Assembly: GCA_900551645.1 (NCBI GenBank) | Contig: URWP01000028.1 | Location: 1-19,039 of the forward strand | Length of the DNA: 19,039 nucleotides | DNA from: an uncultured Bacteroides sp. | GTDB taxonomy: Bacteria; Bacteroidota; Bacteroidia; Bacteroidales; Bacteroidaceae | Direction of reading: 5' to 3' | Shown here: piece by piece, positions 7,096 through 15,096 of the stretch | Layout of the letters: the number at the start of each line of letters is the position of its first letter | Numbering within the stretch: position 1 is the first letter of the stretch | Translations under genes and position numbers: made by a program | Notes under the pieces: generated by a model | Told to the model about the DNA's origin: nothing | Seen by the model: only the letters and a program-made list of their open reading frames with translations | Database searches by the model: none

Positions 7096-7977
7096 TCACT
7101 GACAATCACCCCTAAAAACTACAGGGACAGTCCAAATAGAATTCTGATAACTTCCCTTGCCTGAATAGCTGACAGCTGGAGTCCAACGAGGCATCCCTTT
7201 TATGATTTCCTCCACCTGTCTGTCCCATTCCGGCAAACCACAACTTTTCACAGTGCCGACTTTCCTAATCTCTCCATACGAATCAATATCAATCCGATAA
7301 ATACCACGAGCCAGACTCAGTCCACCTAATTGGTCTGAATCGTATTTTAATTTACTGTAAATGTAGTTTTGAACGGCATTAGGATTTCCATCTTGAAATC
7401 TGGCAGGTTCTTCCCATTCAACAAAAGCCTGTTTCAATTCTTCTTCAGCGATGCTGTCTGTCTTCACTCTGTCTCTATAATGCTGCGGTAGAAAGGGTAC
7501 ATACACTGTATAGAAACACTCCATCCGTTTACCCTCCTTATCGCGACAAGGCAAACAATGAGGAAGATTCCTCACAAGCCGGATAACTTCCTTATCAAAT
7601 TCCTTATGGACAGTCGACAATATATTCACCTTCTGCGGCAAGCCTAATGTATCCAGTGAAAACATAACCACAGAATAACCAGCCTCGTTCTTCTCTAAGA
7701 GACGAGACGGATAGCACATTTGAGATACAAAATATTTCTCCAAATTTCCACCCCAGACAGCCCATTCAGGTGGTATAATAGAATCAATCTCTTTCACTGG
7801 CTTCCCTGTAACAAAAGCCACTCCTTTGTTCCAAATATCTTTCTTACGCCAGATACTGTCCAATCGGTTCTCATTTTCCCGCATTTCCTCGGAAGAATCA
7901 ATATCATTTCTCGATGATTGAGCAGAGAAATCCGCCACAGTCATCAAGCACAAAATGAATATCAGCCAACCTTTCAT
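7096..7977 (-). CDS. Secreted protein with two TonB_C-like domains
   Basis: This encodes 293 residues with a signal peptide (MKGWLIFILCLMTVADFSAQ) and no further membrane helix. Two copies of a TonB C-terminal-like fold follow. The first is at ~70-162 (WGGNLEKYFVSQMCYP ... YSVVMFSLDTLGLPQKV ... NLPHCLPCRDKEGK). The second is at ~187-288 (RFQDGNPNAVQNYIYSKLKY ... YRIDIDSYGEIRKVGTV ... GMPRWTPAVSYSGKG ... WTVPVVF). The second keeps the classic MPRWTPA end, while the first has a Cys-x-x-Cys there instead. With no inner-membrane anchor it cannot act as a conventional energy-coupling TonB. It is first in the cluster, divergent from the TPR gene, and followed closely by an Ig-like lipoprotein. Confidence 0.78.
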   Translation of the reverse strand: MKGWLIFILCLMTVADFSAQSSRNDIDSSEEMRENENRLDSIWRKKDIWNKGVAFVTGKPVKEIDSIIPPEWAVWGGNLEKYFVSQMCYPSRLLEKNEAGYSVVMFSLDTLGLPQKVNILSTVHKEFDKEVIRLVRNLPHCLPCRDKEGKRMECFYTVYVPFLPQHYRDRVKTDSIAEEELKQAFVEWEEPARFQDGNPNAVQNYIYSKLKYDSDQLGGLSLARGIYRIDIDSYGEIRKVGTVKSCGLPEWDRQVEEIIKGMPRWTPAVSYSGKGSYQNSIWTVPVVFRGDCQ

Positions 7978-8061
7978 GGAATTTTACATTCTTATTTTCT
8001 AAATGTACAAAAAAACACAGAAATATAAATATGGAAATACAACTATCTATCCCTTATTTTG

Positions 8062-8069
8062 TATTTTTG
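8062..8069 (+). promoter_or_regulatory. Candidate -7 element for the TPR gene
   Basis: TATTTTTG is an exact match to the Bacteroides -7 consensus TAnnTTTG, ~68 bp before the TPR start codon, in the short AT-rich gap between divergent genes. No clear TTTG sits ~19 bp upstream, so the call rests on one element. Confidence 0.4.
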
Positions 8070-8137
8070 TGCATTAGGTTAAAAAAACGAAACTACAAAA
8101 TATTACATTTGACAATTATAAATCCCTAATTCAAGCA

Positions 8138-9271
8138 ATGATGAGAACTGTTACTTCTTTTTTAGCAATTGTATTACTATGCTGTCATACCCTTACTGCC
8201 CAATCGATAAAAAATGATACGATTATTCAATCGGATAAACTTTCTACACAATATTATCAAAAAGGAGACAGTCTGGAAAAGAGTTTCGATTATTACGGTG
8301 CACTCTATTGGTATAAACAAAGTCTTGAGAACAATTACAGACTTCTTTATATCAGGAAGATAGCACAATGCTATATGAAAAGGGGGCAATATGAACTTTC
8401 GAAACATTTCTTAAACAAGATACCGGCAGACAGTTTAACCCAGATGGATTTGAGATTCAAATATAACCTGCATAGACAGACGTCAGAAAAAGATTCCATG
8501 CTATTAATCGGTAAAAGGATCGTTGATGAATACCCCTTTGACAGTGAAATTATAGCAAGCCTTGCATCCACATACAACATGCAGGAAGAACCGGATTCAG
8601 CATTGTCCGTAACCGAAAAATATGTTTCCAATGATTCAACGAATATTTTCATCAATAGACAGCGGGCATTCTCTTATTATCTCAAAAAAGAATACGAAAA
8701 GGCATTAACACTATACCAGAAACTGTTACAGGCACAAGATAACAGCAGCGAGACGTATTACTATGCCGGATTATGTTATGCTCAAATGGATAGTCTGAAT
8801 CAGGCATACGATAACCTTGTCCAAGCAAACCATATCAAGGAGAAAAATCCTTATATCCTTTCACAATTGGGCCTGATTGGTATCAAACTAGGCTTTAAGG
8901 ACGATGGCATAAAATACATTCAAGAAGCTATGACTTTACTGCAACCGGACACAACTTTAATGTTTACTTTGAACGACGCCATCTCTGATGCATATTTCAG
9001 CAGGCACAAATACCAAGAAAGCATATACTATTTGAACCAATGTCTGGATATTGACCCTTCATCTCTTTTCTCAATATATAAAATAGCACGTACATACGGT
9101 ATATTGAAAGACAGCAAAAATGAAAAAGCATATTACCTACGTTTTATAAATTCCGTAGACTCCATGAAGAATGAGGTGACAGAAACCATGAAACGTCTAT
9201 ATAAAGAAGCACAAAACCGGCTACAAGCAATCAAAGAAGAGGAATTCTTTAAATATGGGATTCCGCAATAA
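8138..9271 (+). CDS. Secreted TPR-repeat protein
   Basis: This encodes 377 residues starting at a paired ATG ATG. A signal peptide (SFLAIVLLCCHTLTAQ) leads to an all-helical protein built from tetratricopeptide repeats across ~35-345. Visible units include YYGALYWYKQSLENN, EYEKALTLYQKLLQA, SETYYYAGLCYAQMDSLNQA and KYQESIYYLNQCLDIDPSS, with the usual aromatic/Ala/Gly spacing. It is probably a periplasmic or surface scaffold for protein interactions. It lies 53 bp upstream of the sigma factor start on the same strand, so it may be part of the signalling operon, but nothing in its sequence ties it to a particular partner. Confidence 0.85.
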   Translation: MMRTVTSFLAIVLLCCHTLTAQSIKNDTIIQSDKLSTQYYQKGDSLEKSFDYYGALYWYKQSLENNYRLLYIRKIAQCYMKRGQYELSKHFLNKIPADSLTQMDLRFKYNLHRQTSEKDSMLLIGKRIVDEYPFDSEIIASLASTYNMQEEPDSALSVTEKYVSNDSTNIFINRQRAFSYYLKKEYEKALTLYQKLLQAQDNSSETYYYAGLCYAQMDSLNQAYDNLVQANHIKEKNPYILSQLGLIGIKLGFKDDGIKYIQEAMTLLQPDTTLMFTLNDAISDAYFSRHKYQESIYYLNQCLDIDPSSLFSIYKIARTYGILKDSKNEKAYYLRFINSVDSMKNEVTETMKRLYKEAQNRLQAIKEEEFFKYGIPQ

Positions 9272-9324
9272 ACCATAAATCCTAAATAAAAGGCACTATA
9301 AAATATTTTGTGTATCTTTACTTT

Positions 9325-9846
9325 ATGAAAATTTTTCACTTTCCAAATACTTCAAGATTATCAGAAGAAAGATTTGAAACAGTGTATAGAGCCTATTATC
9401 CTCGCCTGTATTACTATTGCTTTCAGTTCATTTCAGATACAGAAGCCTCCAAAGACATTATCAATGATGTCTTTGAAAAGCTCTGGACCCAACGCCATGA
9501 ATTGAAAGAAGAAACCTTATCTACTTTTCTCTATACACTTGTCCGGAATAAATGTCTTGATTATATAAAACATAAAAAGGTAGAACAGCAATATACAGAA
9601 CTTTACGAACTCATCACCTACGAAGAACCAGACGAATATGAATTGTATGAACAACAAATATCCCAAATAGAAAAAATCATTTCAGATCTAGACGAACCAA
9701 CAAAAAGCATATTCACGAAGTGCTATTTCCTAAATAAAAAGTATGCCGAAGTAGCTGAAGAATATAACATAAGTACCAATGGCGTAAAAAAGCATATAAT
9801 GAAGGTTCTTCGTTTAATAAGAGGAAAATTCGAAACAAAAAAATAG
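9325..9846 (+). CDS. ECF-type RNA polymerase sigma factor
   Basis: This encodes 173 residues from the ATG at 9325; a GTG 15 bp upstream is in frame but less likely. Region 2 covers ~15-85: FETVYRAYYPRLYYYC, then the core-binding/-10 recognition helices DIINDVFEKLWTQRHEL and FLYTLVRNKCLDYIKHKK. Region 4 covers ~112-170, with a helix-turn-helix KKYAEVAEEYNISTNGVKKHIMKVL. The length and motifs fit the Bacteroidetes ECF expansion that pairs with FecR anti-sigma factors and STN-bearing outer-membrane receptors. Both partners follow immediately (55 bp to fecR-like, then the receptor). Expected role: it is released when the receptor binds its signal, and then transcribes this operon. Confidence 0.92.
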   Translation: MKIFHFPNTSRLSEERFETVYRAYYPRLYYYCFQFISDTEASKDIINDVFEKLWTQRHELKEETLSTFLYTLVRNKCLDYIKHKKVEQQYTELYELITYEEPDEYELYEQQISQIEKIISDLDEPTKSIFTKCYFLNKKYAEVAEEYNISTNGVKKHIMKVLRLIRGKFETKK

Positions 9847-9901
9847 TACCAACATATACCGATCTATTTTTATGAATGTATCATTCTAAAAGATATTGAT
9901 T

Positions 9902-10915
9902 ATGGAAAATGAATCTGATAAAAAAATCAAACAAATAATAGAAGCCTTGGAATCTCCCTCCTCCTTTACACCGGATGAGCTTAAGGAATTATTCTCGGAT
10001 AAGGAAAATCTTAAAATTGCCCGCTCTATATTACGTGCCAAGGAAGCTTTAGCCCGACAAAACATTCCGGCTCCAGAAGTAGATAGAGAATGGGAAAAAT
10101 TCAAATGCCGCCATAAAAAGAAATCAACATTGGTGATATTTTTAGGGCTAGTTACAGCTGCTTGCATAACCTTGTTTTTTATTTTAAACTTCACCAAAAG
10201 CTTCAATAAGGATTTGAAGATTTTTGAAGCATCAAGATTGACCCAAACAATTCAACAGGACACCACAAATGGACAGGTTGTCATTTGTATTCCGAGAGGA
10301 ATGCAAAAACAAATCATGCTACCTGATGGAACAACTGTTACCCTTAATGCTGAAAGTCAGCTTACTTATGACTATACGAAATTCGGTAAAAATGATCGTT
10401 CTGTAATTATTGACGGAGAAGGATTGTTTGATGTAGTCAAAGATTCCCTTCATCCGTTTCTAGTACAATCAGAAAAGTTAAGCACTCGTGTACTAGGAAC
10501 AGTTTTTAATTTCAGGAACTATAAGACGGAAGAGCCAAAAGTAACCTTACTTTCCGGCTCTCTAAAGGTTGTCTCTTTACATAATAATGAAAGCTTGAAC
10601 ATTAATCCCGGCGAACAGGCGGTATTGACAGAAAAAAATCATCTCCGTTCGATAACAACTTCACAGACAAATGCCGTTACTTCATGGCACAACGGAGAAT
10701 TCTATTTTGATAATCAGACATTGGCAGAAATACTGTGTGAGTTAGGCCGTTGGTATAATGTCAGTGTCATTTTCAAAGATAAAACAAGCATGAATGACCG
10801 CTTGCATTTTAAGGCGTACAGAAACGAACAACTTTCAGCAATCGTTGAATTACTGAACTATATCAGCAAAAAACCAATTATTATCGCTGATGACGCCATA
10901 ATTGTAGGAAAATAA
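9902..10915 (+). CDS. FecR-family anti-sigma factor
   Basis: The start is the ATG at 9902-9904, giving 337 residues. The cytoplasmic N-terminal ~75 residues would bind the sigma factor. One transmembrane helix at ~76-97 (LVIFLGLVTAACITLFFIL) is followed by a FecR domain at ~125-225 (IPRGMQKQIMLPDGTTVTLNA, VIIDGEGLFDVVKDS, TRVLGTVFNF, VTLLSGSLKV). A C-terminal DUF4974-like domain at ~268-335 (FDNQTLAEILCELGRWYNVSV) is the expected periplasmic contact for the receptor STN domain. All parts are present, in the usual order and at normal length. It lies between the sigma factor and the receptor genes, as in known transmembrane signalling systems. Confidence 0.93.
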   Translation: MENESDKKIKQIIEALESPSSFTPDELKELFSDKENLKIARSILRAKEALARQNIPAPEVDREWEKFKCRHKKKSTLVIFLGLVTAACITLFFILNFTKSFNKDLKIFEASRLTQTIQQDTTNGQVVICIPRGMQKQIMLPDGTTVTLNAESQLTYDYTKFGKNDRSVIIDGEGLFDVVKDSLHPFLVQSEKLSTRVLGTVFNFRNYKTEEPKVTLLSGSLKVVSLHNNESLNINPGEQAVLTEKNHLRSITTSQTNAVTSWHNGEFYFDNQTLAEILCELGRWYNVSVIFKDKTSMNDRLHFKAYRNEQLSAIVELLNYISKKPIIIADDAIIVGK

Positions 10916-10921
10916 TTATAA

Positions 10922-10938
10922 GAAACGGTACCCGTTTT
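10922..10938 (+). promoter_or_regulatory. Short hairpin between anti-sigma and receptor genes
   Basis: AAACGG and CCGTTT (10923-10928, 10932-10937) pair perfectly around a 3-nt TAC loop, just after the FecR stop codon and 44 bp before the receptor ATG. It lacks a long T-run, so it is more likely an mRNA processing or attenuation hairpin than a full terminator. Confidence 0.3.
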
Positions 10939-10981
10939 ATCATGTCAGTCGTATTTATTTCAAACATCAAATTTAAAACTT

Positions 10982-13636
10982 ATGAAATTAAGATTGACAC
11001 CATTTTTATGCATTTGCCTGTTGTGTTGTTCAAATCTGAATGCACAGACCTCTAATTCTATGAATGTAGAGTTACAAAACGTTTCTATGGCTGAAGCCTT
11101 AAAAGACCTAGAAGACAAGACCGGCTCTCATATCCTGTTTGACTACAAAGATACCGAAGAATTCAAAGTTTCATGCAGTCTGAGCAATACGACTTTTGAG
11201 GAAGCTATAAAAACTATTTTATCCGGCACCCCTCTTAAATACAAGAAGGTACGTGCAAATACATACGTTATAATAGCAGAAAAGACTCATTCCAAAGACA
11301 CAGAATATATATTGTCAGGAGCAGTGAAGGATTCATTGCAGATTCCTATCGAAGCCGCAGTTGTAAGTGCAGTCAACACCCAAACAGGCATATCCTATAG
11401 TCAGTGCATCACCGATACAGAAGGACAGTTCAGCATAAAGGCCAAAGGCAATATTCAACTGTATGTAAACTGTTTAGGATACGCTCCATATCTCACTTCC
11501 CCTTTTACCATCAAGAATGATACAGTTCTAAATATCGCATTACAATCTTCAAGTATCATGCTGGACAACGTCCTTGTTGTCGGAGAAAAACAGACACCAT
11601 CGGTGCGTGTCATCAATGGAAATACAGTATTTTTTCCAAAAAACAGTGCGACATTAGCCGGCAGTTCCGCATTGGATGTTTTGAAGAAAACCCCAGGTAT
11701 TTTTGTTGACGGAAATGATAATATCAGCATAGGCGGCAGAAACGGTGTCCTTATCATTCTCAACGGGAAACCAACCTATATGCAGCAAGAGGAACTTGTT
11801 TCCATGCTCAAATCCATGTCATCAACAGCTGTCTCATCTATAGAAATAATAAACAACCCATCCGCACAATATGATGCTGAAGGCTCTGGAGGAATCATCA
11901 ACATTAATACGCAAAACCAACCCACAGAAGGATATTCCTTTGCCATGAATAACGGCGTTTCTTATTGGAATCATCTTCGTCAGAACACAGAACTTTCCTT
12001 CAGCTATACACAAGGTAAATTCAGCTTAATGGGAAACTACCATCACCAATTCGGCTATTACAATTTAGATTATGGAATGCATCGCAAGCAATCCGGTAAA
12101 GATTACTATAGCCCTACAGAAGATACAGATAAACGTAAAACGATAGCCGGCAATCTTGATTTCGAATATAAAATCAATGATAGTCATCTGATAGGAGGTC
12201 AATTTACAGCAAATATCCTTTTTGGTCCTGGCCTGACATCTACAGTTACTGAAATCCGGGATTTGGAGAGTTATAATCTGGAACAAATCCTCTACGCAAA
12301 AAATGAATACTATATGCAGAAAGGTAACAGGTATGGAGGGAACCTTTATTTTATGTCTACGCCTAAAGAAGGTGTCAAATATTCTGTCGATGCCAATTAT
12401 GCATGGTTCGATGGTGGCTCCGGGAATTTGCAGCCCAATACATATAAACTTCCTAATGGCGAGACTATAAATGATTTTCTATACAAATCAATCAATAGTA
12501 GGAACATTCACATTTATGCATTGTCATACAACCAACAACATAAAATAAGCTCCGGTACACTTAAATCGGGGATAAAGTATTCCAATGTCAATGCGGATAA
12601 TGGATACAAGTTCTTTGAAATAAAAGACAACAATGAAAACATCGACGTCACACAATCAAATGATTTTACTTACAAAGAACAGATATTAGCCGCTTATCTA
12701 CTTTATTCGTATCCATTTAATGACAGACTAAATATTGAACTTGGTTTACGGGGCGAACAAACCTGGTCTGATGGTAGCCTATATACGGTGGATGGGATAA
12801 ATAATGAGGAAAACAAACGCCACTATTTCAACATTTTTCCTTCGATAAATCTGAATTATCAGCTTGGTGAAGAACAATCCGTTTCAATCGGATATGGCAG
12901 CCGTATAGACCGACCGGCTTATCAGGATTTGAATCCTTTCGAATACCTATTGGATGAGTTATCGTATTGGAAAGGGAACCCGTTTCTGTCGCCACAGAAG
13001 ACCCATCGGGCTTCATTGACATATAGCTATAAACGTAGTTCCGTTTCTGCCGCCTATACATACATGAAGGATTATAAAGCACAAATAACAGACACTTTAT
13101 CAACGAATAAGGTCGTTATGACACCAAGGAATATAGGGAAGCAACAACAAATCTCACTGACCTTCAATCAAGGACTAAATCCGTTCTCCTGGTGGGAAAT
13201 GAATCTCAACCTGATAGGCTATTATGTAAAGAAAGACATAGCTTTCGACCAATACAGAGAATTCAATCAAAGTGCATTCGCAGGTATTTTTACAATGATG
13301 AATACATTTCGCCTTCCTTGGAAAATACAGTTAGAATTAAATGGCTCATACATCACCAGAAGACTGGGCGCCTCAAACGAAAAGATGGACCCAAGCGGCT
13401 ATATCGACTTGGCTTTGGGTAAATCCTTCTTAAAGAAGCGATTCACCGTAAGCCTGGCATTCACAGACATCCTTTGGACAAACAATTGGAACAGCTACAG
13501 TTCCTTCAGCGGTTTTCAACTTTGGAATTGGGGCAAAGGTGAATCAAGACAAATCAAACTGAATATTTCTTATCGTTTTGGAAAAGAGAAAGGAAGGAGC
13601 CATGAACAAGATTTTAATGAAATAGATAGGTTATAA
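10982..13636 (+). CDS. Outer-membrane signalling receptor (STN + beta-barrel)
   Basis: This encodes 884 residues. A signal peptide is cleaved after ~22 (SNLNAQ). An STN (secretin/TonB N-terminus) domain at ~28-98 (MNVELQNVSMAEALKDLEDK ... YKKVRANTYVII) is the signature of receptors that talk to FecR proteins. A carboxypeptidase-regulatory-like domain spans ~108-190 and a plug-like region ~215-312 (VLKKTPGIFVDG, VLIILNGKPTYM, YDAEGSGGIININT). The remainder is a barrel ending in LNISYRFG plus a short polar tail. The ILNGKPT/GSGGIIN motifs fit the OMP_b-brl_3 barrel group rather than classical SusC, and no susD follows. It probably senses or imports an unknown ligand and signals through the upstream FecR/sigma pair. 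Confidence 0.9.
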   Translation: MKLRLTPFLCICLLCCSNLNAQTSNSMNVELQNVSMAEALKDLEDKTGSHILFDYKDTEEFKVSCSLSNTTFEEAIKTILSGTPLKYKKVRANTYVIIAEKTHSKDTEYILSGAVKDSLQIPIEAAVVSAVNTQTGISYSQCITDTEGQFSIKAKGNIQLYVNCLGYAPYLTSPFTIKNDTVLNIALQSSSIMLDNVLVVGEKQTPSVRVINGNTVFFPKNSATLAGSSALDVLKKTPGIFVDGNDNISIGGRNGVLIILNGKPTYMQQEELVSMLKSMSSTAVSSIEIINNPSAQYDAEGSGGIININTQNQPTEGYSFAMNNGVSYWNHLRQNTELSFSYTQGKFSLMGNYHHQFGYYNLDYGMHRKQSGKDYYSPTEDTDKRKTIAGNLDFEYKINDSHLIGGQFTANILFGPGLTSTVTEIRDLESYNLEQILYAKNEYYMQKGNRYGGNLYFMSTPKEGVKYSVDANYAWFDGGSGNLQPNTYKLPNGETINDFLYKSINSRNIHIYALSYNQQHKISSGTLKSGIKYSNVNADNGYKFFEIKDNNENIDVTQSNDFTYKEQILAAYLLYSYPFNDRLNIELGLRGEQTWSDGSLYTVDGINNEENKRHYFNIFPSINLNYQLGEEQSVSIGYGSRIDRPAYQDLNPFEYLLDELSYWKGNPFLSPQKTHRASLTYSYKRSSVSAAYTYMKDYKAQITDTLSTNKVVMTPRNIGKQQQISLTFNQGLNPFSWWEMNLNLIGYYVKKDIAFDQYREFNQSAFAGIFTMMNTFRLPWKIQLELNGSYITRRLGASNEKMDPSGYIDLALGKSFLKKRFTVSLAFTDILWTNNWNSYSSFSGFQLWNWGKGESRQIKLNISYRFGKEKGRSHEQDFNEIDRL

Positions 13637-13689
13637 TCTGATAATGTTTCATTCAGCACATCTTGAGTAGGAACTGAATCTTCAGCAAC

Positions 13690-13859
13690 ATGTTAGGTTT
13701 TACTCACTTTAACTTTTCAGAATAGTGGTTTTCATCTATTATTCCGTTTTCCCGGTAAGAGTAATGGGAAAAATATAATTTTAAGAGCCCAATCAAACGA
13801 TAATCAGCTCTTAGAGAACAAGCCACTCAAACCAGTAAAAGGAGAGTAAAACCTAACAT
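13690..13859. repeat. 16-bp inverted repeat bracketing the leader of the cytolysin-like gene
   Basis: The 16 bases at 13690-13705 (ATGTTAGGTTTTACTC) are repeated as a perfect reverse complement at 13844-13859. The enclosed 138 bp contain a second hairpin (13782-13788 TAAGAGC with 13807-13813 GCTCTTA). The right arm ends 10 bases before the ATG of the next gene. Possible readings are a structured 5' leader controlling translation, a regulator-binding repeat, or a small non-coding inserted element. I see no flanking target duplication. Confidence 0.6.
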
Positions 13860-13869
13860 ACATACAGTT

Positions 13870-15096
13870 ATGAATATGAAGAACCTATCAGGAATATTAC
13901 TACTATTCCTTTGTACATTCAGCGTTATCAGCTGCGACAAAGAAGCAGACTTCAAGGATAAAGTGAAAGTCATAACCATATATGTATCTGGAGAAACGAG
14001 CACCTATACCCCTTCAGGGAGTAAGGAATCAATCGAATGCATGCTGGTAAAAGAAGATGGAGAATCCGAATATTCAAAATTGCCCATGAGAAGCATCAAT
14101 GCATTCTCTTATGAAAAGGGACATGAATATGTTTTAAAAGTTGAAAAAACAATACCAGGCAACCCTTCAGCCGATGCAGCGCCTCATTATAGACTAATTG
14201 AAATCATAGAGGACAATACAATTGATATTTCCCCCAAATGGGAAACCCTCATCAATGACAGTAGGGAGAAAGAAACAGATATAAGTAGCCGATACCTCGG
14301 AATACACGGATGGTGGTGCATAGCCAATCCTCCGTCTGTTTATGTAGGTGCTGTTTTTCCGGAAAGTACTTTCGCCACTTCTTTTGACAAATCGGTAACG
14401 GAAAAGAAGCAACCTATAAATCTTACATTCAATTTTCAAATACCCTATATGACCCCAATGGAGGATGTAAGATGGATTCAATACCAGAAAAAAATGCAGG
14501 AAGCTATCGCTTCGAAAAAATACAAAGATTTTAAGTTTCCTACAAGACCGTATATTGTACAGTTTGCAGAGTTAAACAGCCTGGATGACTTAAGTCTTTG
14601 TATCAACGACAATGAAAGTTTTGCCAATACGCTGGTGAAGATAGGAAAGCAAGAACTGGACATACAACCTGTCAAAAGCCTGTGTGTAGGAAAAGTGGTT
14701 TTCAAAAGCTTCACTGTATCAATGGATATACCTGTCAACGGAGTCTTTGTAGAACCTCCTTCCAATCCAGACGGACTTGTCTATGTTCGTTCATTGACCT
14801 ACGGTACAAGTGCTTATTTTATCATTGCAAGCAAATATCAATACCAAGAAGTATTGTCTGCATTGAGGGGACCGTTCATCGAAAACTATACAAATCACGA
14901 AGAAGTCTTAAAAAATTCCCAGATTATCCTGCTGACCGTTTCTGACATAAACCAAACAGCAAACATCGGCCATTCCTTTGCCGACTTACAAACTTACCTG
15001 AATAACCCTTTTATGGACGGTTATACATACGGTTATCCTATTTTCTGCAAAGGGTACTATGTAAAAGACAATAACCTGTATGTTGAACAGAGATAA
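13870..15096 (+). CDS. DUF4377 lipoprotein with cytolysin-like (CDC domains 1-3) C-terminus
   Basis: This is a 408-residue lipoprotein with lipobox VISC (Cys 22). Residues ~33-115 match DUF4377 (VKVITIYVSGETSTY ... YEKGHEYVLKVEKT ... HYRLIEIIED). From ~120 to the end the order of motifs follows thiol-activated cytolysins such as perfringolysin O. EKKQPINLTFNFQIP parallels KRKPININIDLPG. FAELNSLDDLSLCIN leads to SFTVSMDIP, parallel to SKSQISSALNVN ... FYTVSADLP. LVYVRSLTYGTSAYFIIAS parallels MVSNVAYGRTIYVKLET. YPIFCKGYYVKDNNL parallels YPISYTSVFLKDNS. It stops where domain 4 (undecapeptide, cholesterol recognition) would begin. The reference sequence was recalled from memory, not searched. It follows the receptor by 233 bp on the same strand and is probably controlled by the same sigma factor. 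Confidence 0.78.
   Translation: MNMKNLSGILLLFLCTFSVISCDKEADFKDKVKVITIYVSGETSTYTPSGSKESIECMLVKEDGESEYSKLPMRSINAFSYEKGHEYVLKVEKTIPGNPSADAAPHYRLIEIIEDNTIDISPKWETLINDSREKETDISSRYLGIHGWWCIANPPSVYVGAVFPESTFATSFDKSVTEKKQPINLTFNFQIPYMTPMEDVRWIQYQKKMQEAIASKKYKDFKFPTRPYIVQFAELNSLDDLSLCINDNESFANTLVKIGKQELDIQPVKSLCVGKVVFKSFTVSMDIPVNGVFVEPPSNPDGLVYVRSLTYGTSAYFIIASKYQYQEVLSALRGPFIENYTNHEEVLKNSQIILLTVSDINQTANIGHSFADLQTYLNNPFMDGYTYGYPIFCKGYYVKDNNLYVEQR

Noticed and set aside
9300..9325. A promoter directly before the sigma factor gene
   Set aside because: TATTTTG and TATCTTTA are near matches, but the spacing to each other and to the ATG is too short for a convincing promoter.
13690..13859. A confirmed miniature transposable element
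   Set aside because: The terminal inverted repeats are good, but no target-site duplication is visible and no second copy exists in the window, so it is reported only as a repeat.
10982..15096. A SusC/SusD-type polysaccharide utilization locus
   Set aside because: The receptor has the OMP_b-brl_3 style motifs (ILNGKPT, GSGGIIN), not those of SusC. The following lipoprotein is DUF4377/cytolysin-like rather than helical SusD, and there is no glycan-degrading enzyme.
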